Source: Chrysophaeum taylorii
Lineage: Eukaryota; Sar; Pelagophyceae; Pelagomonadales; Pelagomonadaceae
Length of the DNA: 35,702 nucleotides
Reading direction: 5' to 3'
NCBI GenBank assembly: GCA_029834535.1
Contig: JAQMWT010000273.1
Location: 1 to 35,702 of the forward strand
The notes beneath the pieces were generated by a model. The model was not told the DNA's origin. It was given only the letters and a program-made list of their open reading frames with translations, and ran no database searches. Each line of letters starts with the position of its first letter. Position 1 is the first letter of the stretch. Below, in pieces: positions 18,844-27,575 of this stretch. A program made the translations under genes and the position numbers.

Positions 18844-19599
18844 ATGACTTCTCGCTCCCTCATTCGACACATTGCCGATTGTAATTCACTTGGTGATGAA
18901 GAAAAGCCACCGTCAGTCTTTGAAGAAATGCAATCTCATAATAAGCTCACCGAGGCCGAACGTAAAGACTTCGCAGAGATTTTGTCTTCCAAGTATCCTC
19001 AGCTTTATACTGAACTTGCCGCTGCGACCGAAGCGTCGTTAAACTACCCGCCAACGGCATCTATTGCCCCGGCACCAGCTACTGCTACTCCCCCCGACCT
19101 CGAAATCTTATCGTCCCACGTGACTCGGCTTACGGTTGAGACGCTCCAGATGTCACATGACCAGCTCACTCGACGCTTTCACGTCTTAACAACTGAAAAT
19201 GCCGATCTCCGGTCTGACTTGCGCAATGCTGTCACAACTACAAGTGACATGGAGAATCGACTATTTCCTGCCACTTCCAACACCAATATTCTTCTGGTGA
19301 CCTTATTCAAAGTATGTGAACTGCTCAACCGACTTACTCTCCCCAGGCACTTTTGTCGCTATTGTTCTTCAGACCTCGATTTTGCTGACAGTTTCGCTTA
19401 TCAGATTTCCTGCAATGTCAACCACCGAAGGAACTTCAACGTTGTTCTGACTTTCTCGAATCACGCTTCCCAGCTCTCGTCTACTGTTGCCCCCTTGTCA
19501 CCTGTTCCTGCTGTTGCCCGATTATCACCTGTTCTTCCGCTGTTGCCCCCCCCTTGTCCCCTGTGTTTGATGAGAATGCGCCGGTTTCACTGGGACTGA
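18844..19599 (+). CDS. Coiled-coil, Gag-like ORF of a plus-strand retroelement
   Basis: 251 codons from an ATG at 18844. Residues ~28-65 form an amphipathic helical region (KLTEAERKDFAEILSSKYPQ). A Pro/Ala-rich linker follows (~70-85), then a long heptad-type segment (~88-140: LEILSSHVTRLTVETLQMSH to LRSDLRNAV). The tail repeats LSPVPAVARLSPVLP and ends at 19599. The helix-linker-coiled-coil order is the same as in the minus-strand ORF 26421-27575, which suggests a shared Gag-like type. No catalytic motif is present. Downstream sequence (19600-19850) is Lys/Gln-rich with an internal repeat of AACAAAGTCGAGCCAA. Frame quality drops after ~residue 150, so the true end may be earlier. Confidence 0.4.
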   Translation: MTSRSLIRHIADCNSLGDEEKPPSVFEEMQSHNKLTEAERKDFAEILSSKYPQLYTELAAATEASLNYPPTASIAPAPATATPPDLEILSSHVTRLTVETLQMSHDQLTRRFHVLTTENADLRSDLRNAVTTTSDMENRLFPATSNTNILLVTLFKVCELLNRLTLPRHFCRYCSSDLDFADSFAYQISCNVNHRRNFNVVLTFSNHASQLSSTVAPLSPVPAVARLSPVLPLLPPPCPLCLMRMRRFHWD

Positions 19600-19860
19600 T
19601 CACCCCATCACGTGAACCGACCATTCTACGAGCTCATGAACTCCGACGAACCAAAGAGAGAAAACAACAAAACGTACACAACAAAGTCGAGCCAACCAGA
19701 GCCGACAAAACAACAAGCGTGCAAAACAAAAAGCATGCAAAACAAAGTCGAGCCAAACGGAGCCGACCGCGCAAAGTCGACAAAAAGCGCACATTATTCA
19801 GAAACAAATGGAGAACCAACTCAAACCCACAATACTGGCGTTTTACCACGCACGGTCGAT

Positions 19861-19916
19861 TCTGTGTCATCTTGTCATTCCCTTCGATTCTGTGTCATCT
19901 TGTCCTTCCCTGTACG
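19861..19916 (+). repeat. 28-bp tandem duplication
   Basis: TCTGTGTCATCTTGTC followed by NTTCCCT, repeated twice head to tail with one or two differences. Confidence 0.8.
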
Positions 19917-19999
19917 TTAATTATTCGAGCTTCGTTTGTTAGTGCATTATGTCTTCCTTCCCCTCTGTCTCGCCCAGCCCATCCAAATCCTGCACGTCG

Positions 20000-20219
20000 G
20001 TTACAAGCCCTTGCCACAGAATATCATTCCCTCGGTCAGCTCGGTTGCTCGGATGTTGTTCGCGTTTCTTCTACTTTTTCTGGCACCATCTGCCCGTTGA
20101 AGTGGGTCCACCGCACGAAGTATGAATCTGGCCGCTTCAAATCGTACACTGCTCATCTCGTTGTCCGCGGTTACACCCAGGTTCACGGCATTGCTTACCA
20201 CGACACGTACCGTCCTGTA
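20000..20219 (+). pseudogene. Copia reverse transcriptase N-terminal stub
   Basis: Within a longer frame the segment reads PLKWVHRTKYESGRFKSYTA, then HLVVRGYTQVHGIAYHDTYR and PV. This is the start of a Ty1/copia RT domain, whose family form is kWv.k.K....G...kyKARLVarGy.Q..GiDy.eTfaPV. The match ends sharply at the PV, and the following sequence (DDTQYFLQGF) is unrelated to RT. The palm with YVDD is absent here. Confidence 0.75.
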
Positions 20220-21822
20220 GATGATACTCAGTACTTCCTACAGGGCTTCTACACGTGGGAATCCGTCCTGCGCGGATCTAACGATCTCGCTGACACTCTC
20301 CTAAGCCACTGTATCGACGAATACGAAAAGGACCCCGACAACCACTCTACCGCCGGGAACACGCCAGATTTCCAAGGCCGTTACGTCTACTACAAGGGTG
20401 TCTACCGCAAGTTCGGCAAGCACTTCCTGGACAACGTCTACGAGCCAAAGCTCCAAGAACTCAAAGACCAAGACAAGGACCCGACCGACCGATATGACAA
20501 AAGGCAAGTTATATCCGATCACTCAACCCCATCTCCAAGGAAAAGAAGCCGACTTCATCGTATATCTCCGCGAGACCGTACACCCCCTATTTCGCCGTTT
20601 CCTACATGCCGGTAGCGACTCCGTCAAGCACCCAGCATACGACGAAATCGATGCACTCGGATCCTCCTACCCGATAGGACTCGAATTTGTGCTTCAAGTT
20701 CGCCTAGCACTCGACAAGCACACGGGCCAGAACCACATCCACCACGCGCATTATGTTTACAATGCCTTTCTGGACACGCCGTTCAACCCTGAAATACATG
20801 AACCAGCTCACTACATCGACTACATGCGTCATGTCCAGCAGCAACTGCGCCAGATCACCACGGACGCTTCTCTCCAACTTCCCGACGACAAGATCCTCGA
20901 AGAAATTCACCAAATTCTCCGCTTCAAGTACCCCCCAAGCTTGCTTGACTCCCGCGCCCCAACACACATCAAGGGCTTTGCACGTCTTGCTAACTGTCTG
21001 CGCAATCCCAACGACTCGCTGTTACTCGACGAAGACAAGGAAGCCATCCACCACCTTCCTAAGCTTATCGCTCGCATCTCTGTCATTTCGACGTTTGAGC
21101 GCAACTTTTGGGCTCACCTCAAGCCTCACCCAACTCTCAACTTCATGCTTTTGCGCTTCGTTACGGACTTTGCTCGTCTGCCAACAAAGGACAAAGACAA
21201 CCCCCGCTTTCGCTCCCGCCGTCATGGTCTCCACCTCACCGAAGACGATGATGGCACCTCTCCCTCTGAAGACGACACCCCACCGGACCCCGTTGAAGAC
21301 ACCGACCCCGTCGCTGTTTTTCTCACGGAGGCCAATCTCGATCAAGAGGAAGACAATGACCTTATTCACCACCTACACGCCTACCGCAAGAAGCAAATTT
21401 CGCGGCACGTCAAAAAGGCCCCTCCAGGCAAAAAGCCTCCTAATCCTCGCTCCCCGTCTTACTACGACGTCAATGACGGTCCTAAGCCCAAGGCCACCCC
21501 TGTCACCCCACCGAAGAACAAGCACCGTCCCCGCGCTCCTCCTGTCACCCCTGACAAACGCGAGCACCCGCATCTTCGCAAGGTCACCTTCCCCACACAA
21601 CCTCATCCACCCAAACCATCTACTCCAGACCAACGCTTCAAGGTCCCCCTTCGTGAAGTCCGTCGCAAGCTCCAAACCATACGGAATCTTAGCCAAGCCG
21701 GTCGCCAACATACGTCCAGCTCCGAGCGCTTGAACAAGCTAATCACCCTCATCACCACAATTTCCGATGAGATACTTCTTTCCGAAGCCGAAAACGACGC
21801 CGCCGAATTCCTCGAGATGTAG
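20220..21822 (+). CDS. Gag-like ORF with Pro/Lys-rich C-terminus (unrecognised)
   Basis: The codon-like sequence begins around 20225 in one frame (FYTWESVLRGSNDLADTLLS) and passes near 20500 into a frame that opens MTKGKLYPITQPHLQGKEAD (ATG at 20494) and runs to TAG at 21820-21822. The body (~residues 10-250) is helical. It includes EPAHYIDYMRHVQQQLRQIT followed by LPDDKILEEIHQILRFKYPP, which resembles the spacing of a capsid (Gag) domain in copia-like elements. The C-terminal 200 residues are Pro/Lys/Asp-rich and disordered-looking. No zinc knuckle is seen. It directly follows the RT stub, so an insertion or deletion joined two elements here. The two frames could be one gene with a frameshift or two overlapping ORFs. 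Confidence 0.4.
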
Positions 21823-21845
21823 AGACAGAAAATTTGATGTCACCT

Positions 21846-21859
21846 GGGCGGAGTCCTTG
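21846..21859 (+). repeat. Target-site duplication, left copy
   Basis: GGGCGGAGTCCTTG is repeated exactly at 22226-22239 on the other side of the retroposon. The first G of the right copy may also be the last base of the TTAG tail. Confidence 0.9.
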
Positions 21860-22225
21860 CCCTGATCGCCGACCGCGTGGTTGCGATGGAGGACGGTGCC
21901 TCATGAATCCTGGGCCTTGCGAGGGCATCCGCCCTCCCGGCGTAGGTTGGCACCTATTCGCCTCCCGGGCGGGCCGGTTGGCAGCCGGAACGTTCGCAGT
22001 GGGACGGGGTATGGCCGGGGGGCGCAGACGGAAGGTTATCGACGAGTTGGTTGTCAGTCACATCGCGTTCTCCTCGTCGCATGGCGACAAGCTTGATGAT
22101 CACTCTCCGCCGACCCACCTTTCGGCGCCCCTCGTCTACAGGCCCGTGATTCCGGACTGGCTCCTGTCGGTCCGGCCTGGCTCCCATGCTCGGGAGAGGT
22201 CTGAAGTTAGTTAGTTAGTTAGTTA
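21860..22225 (+). mobile_element. TTAG-tailed retroposon, copy 5 (full length, reference copy)
   Basis: 366 bp from CCCTGATCGCCG to a tail of five TTAG units. A perfect 14-bp target-site duplication flanks it, and it sits just after the stop of the gag-like ORF. The body is GC-rich. I see no convincing pol III A/B boxes and no enzyme, so it is a non-autonomous, SINE-like element. A (TTAG)n tail would be recognised by a partner LINE. The other copies usually start five bases earlier (CCTTA); here those bases (CCTTG) are part of the target. Confidence 0.9.
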
Positions 22226-22297
22226 GGGCGGAGTCCTTGTTGCAGTGGTAGAAGTGCTTGTCCTCTGTGCGTCCTGTCTCCTTCGACGCAGGGACAG

Positions 22298-22316
22298 CAC
22301 CTGACAGTATCAGGTG
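22298..22316 (+). repeat. Perfect 7-bp hairpin
   Basis: CACCTGA-CAGTA-TCAGGTG, in the non-coding gap between the gag-like ORF and the G-rich stretch. Its role is unknown. Confidence 0.7.
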
Positions 22317-22360
22317 ACGGGCTTCTTGAGCGTGCACGTAGTAGGTTAGCGATAGTGAGA

Positions 22361-22381
22361 GGGGGGGGGGTGGGGGGGGGG
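22361..22381 (+). repeat. G10-T-G10 tract
   Basis: Two runs of ten G separated by one T. The tract could form a G-quadruplex and is also prone to sequencing error. Confidence 0.9.
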
Positions 22382-22555
22382 TCTCATGGCGAAAATGAAA
22401 TTTTCTACCTCTAAGCCCTCACAGAGCGAACTCGGGGGGAGGAGCTCTGGACCAAAAAGGTCGAAGAAGGAAAGGAGCGGACGGCGGGGAAGTAGCCGAA
22501 GAGGTTGCGGTCGTGAGAAGTGGGTTTGGTGGCGGGCGACGGAGTCGTCCATGGG

Positions 22556-23060
22556 ATCAGGGGAAGGGTCGGGGAAGGTGCGTTGTAGTCGTTGTGATCT
22601 TCGTCGTAGAGGCTGTATGAGGCCGAAAGTTCGAATCATGGGGGGTATAGGTGATGCGGACGGTGAGGTGTCGGAGGGTGGATTTGGCCAGAAGAAGGCC
22701 TGGAGGGGTGTAGGTGGTAAGGGGGCCGGGTCCGTTGTGTGGGAAGAGGGTATGTTTGAGTGGGGAGTCGGCGTAAGATGGAGGTGGGTCACACGGTGGA
22801 GGCGAAGGAATGCGGTTGGGAGGGGACTTGGAGAAAGGAGAGTCGTGTGCGGGAGGAATGAGATTGTGTGAGGAGTCCGGGGTTCCGGGTCCGGGGCCGG
22901 GAAAGTGGAAGAGGGGTGGGTCGTGAGAGAGGTTGAGCGGGTTGACGCCCTCAGAAGAGGAACGTGGGTCTGAAGGGAGAGTCGGAGCGACAGTGGGTGT
23001 TGGAGCGAAAGGGGTCGGCGGTGAAGGAACAACTTGCGGCTGTGGTGCCGGTGGCGATAC
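22556..23060 (-). pseudogene. Proline-rich antisense open frame
   Basis: The plus strand is strongly G-rich from 22340 to 23030. On the minus strand one frame without an early ATG reads VVPSPPTPFAPTPTVAPTLP through PLFHFPGPGPGTPD, Pro/Ser/Thr-rich and disordered in type, to a TGA at 22556-22558. A different minus frame (23134-22346, 262 codons) is also open, so the coding assignment is uncertain. Proline-rich linkers like this occur in retroelement polyproteins. The strand is opposite to the flanking plus-strand ORFs, which suggests a separate inserted piece. Confidence 0.3.
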
Positions 23061-24127
23061 GGTGAATTAAACATCATAAAGGAAAACACCCGCGGCACCG
23101 TGGTTCGTCTACTCAACCTTCGCAGTGTACGCATCGAAGGAAAGTCTATTGCCGCTGAGTATTATCACCCATTTGCTCTCCTGCATAAGATCCAAGCCGG
23201 CAACCAGCGCTCTCACGGCCTGCCTTCGCGCACGCACATGCCATGCACCGTTCCCCGGCGTATCATGTCGCCCACGGCACCGCTCTTGAAGCTTCTCCCC
23301 TTTGGCGAACCTGTCACTTTTGTCTACCCTCAAAGTCACAAACTGGAACCCTCCAGCGTCTCTGCCTCTTACTTTCATAGTAACAACTATCGCCCGAACC
23401 TCCCCGGTACGGACCGATTTACCCGTGATGTTCACAGCTCTATCCTGCTTGTACATCAAGGGCGATATGGGAAAATCGTCACCTCAAACGACTTTCACGT
23501 CGACGCGGACATGGCAGTCAACCGAAACAAGGAGATCGAACGGATCAAAGCACGTGCACAAATCCCACCAAAGGCACGACAAGAGGACCCGCTACCAGGC
23601 ATCAGCGAACAGCAACACGACAAGAGGATCCGCTACCAGGCATCAGCGAACAGCAAATGCCGGAAATTAGACAGGAATCAAAAAATGAGGGCGAGACTCA
23701 CGAAGACGAGCACGATGACCAACCTAGCGATGACGACAACCACAAAGAACTGGATCCAACTCCCGCTGCAGATTCAAGTCCCGTCAGCGACGCGACGCCT
23801 GAACAGGATTTTTCGTTCCTCAACCGGCCACCTCCACCGGATGGTAGCATTCCGATGCCCAAACGAAAAGATCGCCTAGAGGTTGTTCTCGGCAATTCAG
23901 GTTTTACTCCAGTTCTCGTGCATCGCAACCAGAGCGATAAACTCAAGCCAGATCTCAATGACGAACTTGGATTCCGCATCCCTAAGGATCAACTCTACAT
24001 CGTGAAACGTGTTGACGATGGAAACTCTTCACCAGACGCATTCTCGCCTCCGAGTATGGTCGCAACTGGAAATACCAGCAGGAGCAATCCACGGCTCATG
24101 CCACAGCCAACATGCCTAGTACATTGA
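23043..24127 (+). pseudogene. Copia integrase C-terminus and linker to RT
   Basis: The plus frame reads HPFALLHKIQAGNQRSHGLP, then LLKLLPFGEPVTFVYPQSHK, DVHSSILLVHQGRYGKIVTS and NDFHVDADMAVN. These match the region after the catalytic core of copia integrases (A...N..p, P...l..FG, flGy..., v..S.dV.f.E). After about 23575 a 41-bp tandem duplication shifts the frame. The next frame (from the ATG at 23657) is acidic (GETHEDEHDDQPSDDD), contains FLNRPPPPDGSIPMPKRK, and ends at a TGA at 24125. The D,D,E core is not seen upstream. Downstream is the RT region from 24605. Confidence 0.6.
23575..23656 (+). repeat. 41-bp tandem duplication
   Basis: Units 23575-23615 and 23616-23656 differ by one base (GGACCC/GGATCC). 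Since 41 is not a multiple of three, the duplication breaks the integrase-linker frame. Confidence 0.9.
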
Positions 24128-24604
24128 CGTTCCTCATCAGTGTCAGCGCTCTGCACCAGCGCCACGCCGCCAGCATCGCCTCTGCTCTCAACATTCGAAG
24201 AGAAGCTAAGCCGCCTAATGATGTCCCGAAAGGATGTCTCCTAGCAAGCACCACACAAGACTATGGTATCATGGGCGGCACCGCACTGGATTTGCAGAGA
24301 AACCGACGCGGAACTCTTGTACGTCGACTTCCCCAGGAAGCCATACCACTCGTCTGTGTTGGTTGACCACCTTGACAACGACAATTCTGTTCTCGAGAAC
24401 TACATGTGCCATGATGAAATGTCACCGGCAGAGTACTATGCGCGTCAGTGGAACCAAGAATTCTGTTGTATGGGTTCCTCTCTTTTGTGGGACATCTCCG
24501 CGCATCAACACTGCCATCTAGCTTCTCGTCACAGGCATGCCTTCATGCATGATTCTGGCGAACTCGGACACCTCTTCCTAAGTCAAAAGTGATCCGAATC
24601 AAGA
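24128..24604 (+). pseudogene. Degraded linker between integrase and RT
   Basis: Overlapping short frames (24112-24366 and 24263-24592) share the strand of the flanking copia pieces. The second (109 codons: LVDHLDNDNSVLENYMCHDE, then MSPAEYYARQWNQEF) has a natural composition and ends 29 nt before the RT ATG. It is probably part of the same polyprotein in a shifted frame. No motif is recognised. Confidence 0.35.
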
Positions 24605-25330
24605 TATTATACAAGAATTCATGGACTATGATTTGCAGCACATCGGTCACGTCGTGTTACAACTTGTGGCCGCTGAAGATATCGTATATGAGCCTGAAAA
24701 GATTGTCGAACTTAAAGGACTCAGCGAAGAAGATAAGTTAAAGCATATCGCTTCGATTCGCAAGGAAATTGAAGGATTGTGCTCCAATGGTGTATTCAAG
24801 CTTGAGCCTTTACCACCAGACCGTTCGTCCATCTCGACAAAGCTCGTGCTGAAGATCAAGTATTTTGCTGACGGCACTCCAGACCGCTATAAAGCTCGTC
24901 TAGTCGCCCGAGGTTTCTTGGCACGTGTGGGCATTGACTTTTATGCCACATCCTCACCAACCGCAATGCTCGCTACCAACCGGCTACTGCTCGCTATCGC
25001 CGTGAAGCACAAGCTCCCTGTCGCGCACGCTGACATTCCTCAGGCATTCATCCAACCGGCACTCGATCGCCCTGTATGGATCGACTTTCCTTGAGGAATA
25101 CGTGTCTCGCCGAATCTTATCCAGCAGATACAGAAGAACCATCCAGAGTCGAAGCTCGCTCTCCGACTCGTCAAGGCTCTCTATGGCCTCAAACAGTCAG
25201 CTATGTTGTGGAATATTAAGCTCGACTCATTTCTTCGACAACATAAGTTCGAACGCTCACAAGTCGACACTTGCCTCCATATCAATTGGGATCGATCTAG
25301 CAACAAATGAGTTCTACTATCCGTGCCAGT
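24605..25330 (+). pseudogene. Copia reverse transcriptase, plus strand, broken by TGA codons
   Basis: The ORF from ATG 24621 reads LVLKIKYFADGTPDRYKARL, VARGF, then LPVAHADIPQAFIQPAL. These are the RT entry motif and motif A (the Asp in ADIPQAF). It stops at TGA 25092-25094 just where families have the P-x-G turn. The same frame resumes with GIRVSPN and ALYGLKQSAMLWN, a copia signature, then DSFLRQHKFERSQVDTCLH. A second TGA at about 25309 precedes VLLSVPV, after which a retroposon (25344) cuts the gene before the YVDD motif. The enzyme copies RNA into cDNA in a virus-like particle; this copy is incomplete. It is distinct in sequence from the minus-strand RT at 29378. Confidence 0.8.
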
Positions 25331-25343
25331 CCTTACTACTAAT

Positions 25344-25711
25344 AACTAACTAACTAACTAACTTCAGACCTCTCCCGAGCATGGGAGCCAGGCCGGACCG
25401 ACAGGTGCCAGTCCGGAATCACGGGCCTGTAGACGAGGAGCGCCGAAAGGTCGGTCGGCGGAGAGTGACCATCAAGCTTGTCGCCGTGCGACGAGGAGAC
25501 CGCGATGTGACTGACAACCAACTCGTCGATAACCTTCCGTCTTCGCCCCCCGGCCATACCCCGTCCCACTGCGAACGTTCCGGCTGCCAACCGGCCCGCC
25601 CGGGAGGCGAATAGGTGCCAACCTACGCCGGGAGGGCGGATGCCCTCGCAAAGCTCAGGATTCATGAGGCACCGTCCTCCATCGCAACCGCAGTCGGCGA
25701 TCAGGGTAAGG
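25344..25711 (-). mobile_element. TTAG-tailed retroposon, copy 6 (full length)
   Basis: A minus-strand, complete copy: tail of CTAA units at 25344-25360 and 5' end CCTTACCCTGATCG at 25711-25698. It interrupts the plus-strand copia RT. Flanks share ACTACTA-type sequence, but the microsatellite nature (ACT repeats at 25712-25728) makes the target-site duplication uncertain. Confidence 0.85.
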
Positions 25712-25736
25712 ACTACTACTACTACTAATCGACAGA

Positions 25737-25776
<40 letters not shown>
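25737..25776 (+). repeat. (TGTC)10 microsatellite
   Basis: Forty bases of TGTC, the complement-register equivalent of the CAGA run at 11885. It lies 26 bp beyond a retroposon 5' end. Confidence 0.95.
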
Positions 25777-25942
25777 CTGTCAGTCTTCCGTATTTTCTTT
25801 TTACGAGCTAGAAAGAGAAAATACCTATAGGACACAAGACTGCTTCCAAACCAGGAAAGAAATAAGATAAAGATGAAAGATAGGCCGCAAGTAACTTGCT
25901 AGTGGAGAGATTTGACCCTCTCCGGGTACATGGTAGAGACTG

Positions 25943-26305
25943 CGTGCAGTCTTAGGCATGTACAGACCATTCCGCTTGCCACATGCTACTACATAAGGTA
26001 GGGCTTTAAGTCCTAACTCCTTGAGGACATTAGGTCCCATAGAAGCGTTTACACTGACAACGAGGAACGAAGCCTCTGTTAATTAAACAGAAAACCCCGT
26101 ACCGGACGGTACGCACCTGGAGGCCTACTCCGTGTAGGAAAAGAGCTTCAGACTGGGTTCTTCATAGTCATGAAAATAAGAGGGCGGAAGGGGTAAGGAA
26201 AAGAAAGAAAGAGGGAAAGCCGTATTACGGAGAGAAAACCCTCGTGTAGAGATAGGTGTGAAAATGTTCCAGTGTCGCACACATAACAGTGTAGCTGTCT
26301 GGACC
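25943..26305 (-). repeat. Dispersed ~370-bp 5' region of family G, copy 2
   Basis: Similar to 15213-15588 over its length, including the hairpin (CGTACC-GTCC-GGTACG), the AATTAACAGAGGCTTCG string and the ATG of MGPNVLKELGLKALPYVVAC. The similarity ends inside the ORF after PKTAR; beyond it the frame (to 25825) is unrelated and short. It lies downstream of the minus-strand ORF at 26421. It could therefore be a 3' LTR-type unit of that element, or the start of another copy. Confidence 0.5.
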
Positions 26306-26420
26306 CCCTTAACGTGTGGAAACGGTTTATGCATTTCAGACGTTCTTGAGGCGGAACTTGTGCAATATACATGAAAACAGTGGACAATGGAACAAACAAC
26401 AACAGAACAGGACAAATTAA

Positions 26421-27575
26421 TTATGATGTCGAGCGTGTTGTAATGTTACGCAAAGAAGCTGTATCAGTATCCACATCCGATGTATGGTCCAATTCATCTT
26501 CGCTATTATCGTCCAGTTCCTTTAACTCTGGAGAAGATGAATTATGAACATCAGAGGGTAGGTCGTTAGTAGTGTTAGTATTGTGCGTAGTCATTGCATC
26601 ACTCAAGGTGACCAAGGGTGATATGACAGACGAAAGGAAAGACATAGCAGCATCGGGTGTAAGAGCGTGTAGATCCAATGCAGGAATAACACGATCATTT
26701 GCATCAGACATAGCTGTGTGGAGATGATGAGCTGCTGCGTCGATTTGAACTTGCTGAGCCTCATTATACGTATCTGGTGGGAGCTGTCCAATAGATGAGA
26801 TAAGTGAATGAGAAATGATATGGACAAATACAGCAGAGGACGGGATTATGATGTCCTGATGCATCTGAAGACTTGACAAGATGTTGTCTAATAGAGACAC
26901 ATGCTTGATGTTCTCAATCACTTGGGTGTTTAAATTTTCGTAAGTCTCTTGCATCTGTGTGAGAGATGTTAATGCAAGCGATAGTTGTTGATCTCGCGCC
27001 ATCAATTGCTGTTCGGTATTAGTGAGACGCAAGGATAAAGACCGAACCTCTTCTTTTAATTGATGTAAAGATTCAGCCATATTATCGTTAGCTTTATATA
27101 GCGTGGATTCAGCGGGTGGATTGTCGATCGGCGCTGGTGAAACATCTTCAGAAGAAGTATCATCTGAAAAGACATCAATTATGTCCGAAGGGTAGCCAAC
27201 CTGGATTAGCACATTTTTAAAGGCAGCTTGCTGTACAGGTGATAGTTGACGAAAATAATTAAGCATTGGCGGTAACGTCTCAGAGGAGATTGCGTTAAAT
27301 TGGTGGGAAACATCATCAACGAAGCGTTCGACAAGAACGTTAAGCAGCTCATCCGGGTTGGTTACTACACATACTTTATCTTCAACAGAATGTAACAGAG
27401 ACCAAGCTGCTACAAGAATCTCAAGATTTACACTCGAGATAAAGGGCAGCTGAAGTAAAAGCATGGTGCTATCGTCAGGGTTAACAATGATTTTAGAGGC
27501 ATCAACTTTAAGGGATGTCGCAGTCTGCATGATTGCCTCTTTGAGGTGCTTATTAATAGCAATTGATTTTTCCAT
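26421..27575 (-). CDS. Gag-like coiled-coil ORF downstream of copia RNase H
   Basis: 384 codons from ATG at 27573-27575, intact. The N-terminal ~100 residues are helical (MEKSIAINKHLKEAIMQTAT). At ~105-135 is LPPMLNYFRQLSPVQQAAFK, a hairpin-like region. An acidic linker (~137-160, SDDTSSEDVSPAPIDNPP) leads to a coiled coil (~165-235, LHQLKEEVRSLSLRLTNTEQ onward). The C-terminus is acidic (SPELKELDDNSEDELDHTSD). Its order of parts resembles the plus-strand ORF 18844-19599. Its start overlaps the end of the preceding ORF by 23 nt (ATGGAAAAATCAATTGC), typical of tightly packed retroelement ORFs. I infer a structural, Gag-like role. It lacks a CCHC knuckle; an unrelated accessory role is possible. 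Confidence 0.5.
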   Translation of the reverse strand: MEKSIAINKHLKEAIMQTATSLKVDASKIIVNPDDSTMLLLQLPFISSVNLEILVAAWSLLHSVEDKVCVVTNPDELLNVLVERFVDDVSHQFNAISSETLPPMLNYFRQLSPVQQAAFKNVLIQVGYPSDIIDVFSDDTSSEDVSPAPIDNPPAESTLYKANDNMAESLHQLKEEVRSLSLRLTNTEQQLMARDQQLSLALTSLTQMQETYENLNTQVIENIKHVSLLDNILSSLQMHQDIIIPSSAVFVHIISHSLISSIGQLPPDTYNEAQQVQIDAAAHHLHTAMSDANDRVIPALDLHALTPDAAMSFLSSVISPLVTLSDAMTTHNTNTTNDLPSDVHNSSSPELKELDDNSEDELDHTSDVDTDTASLRNITTRSTS

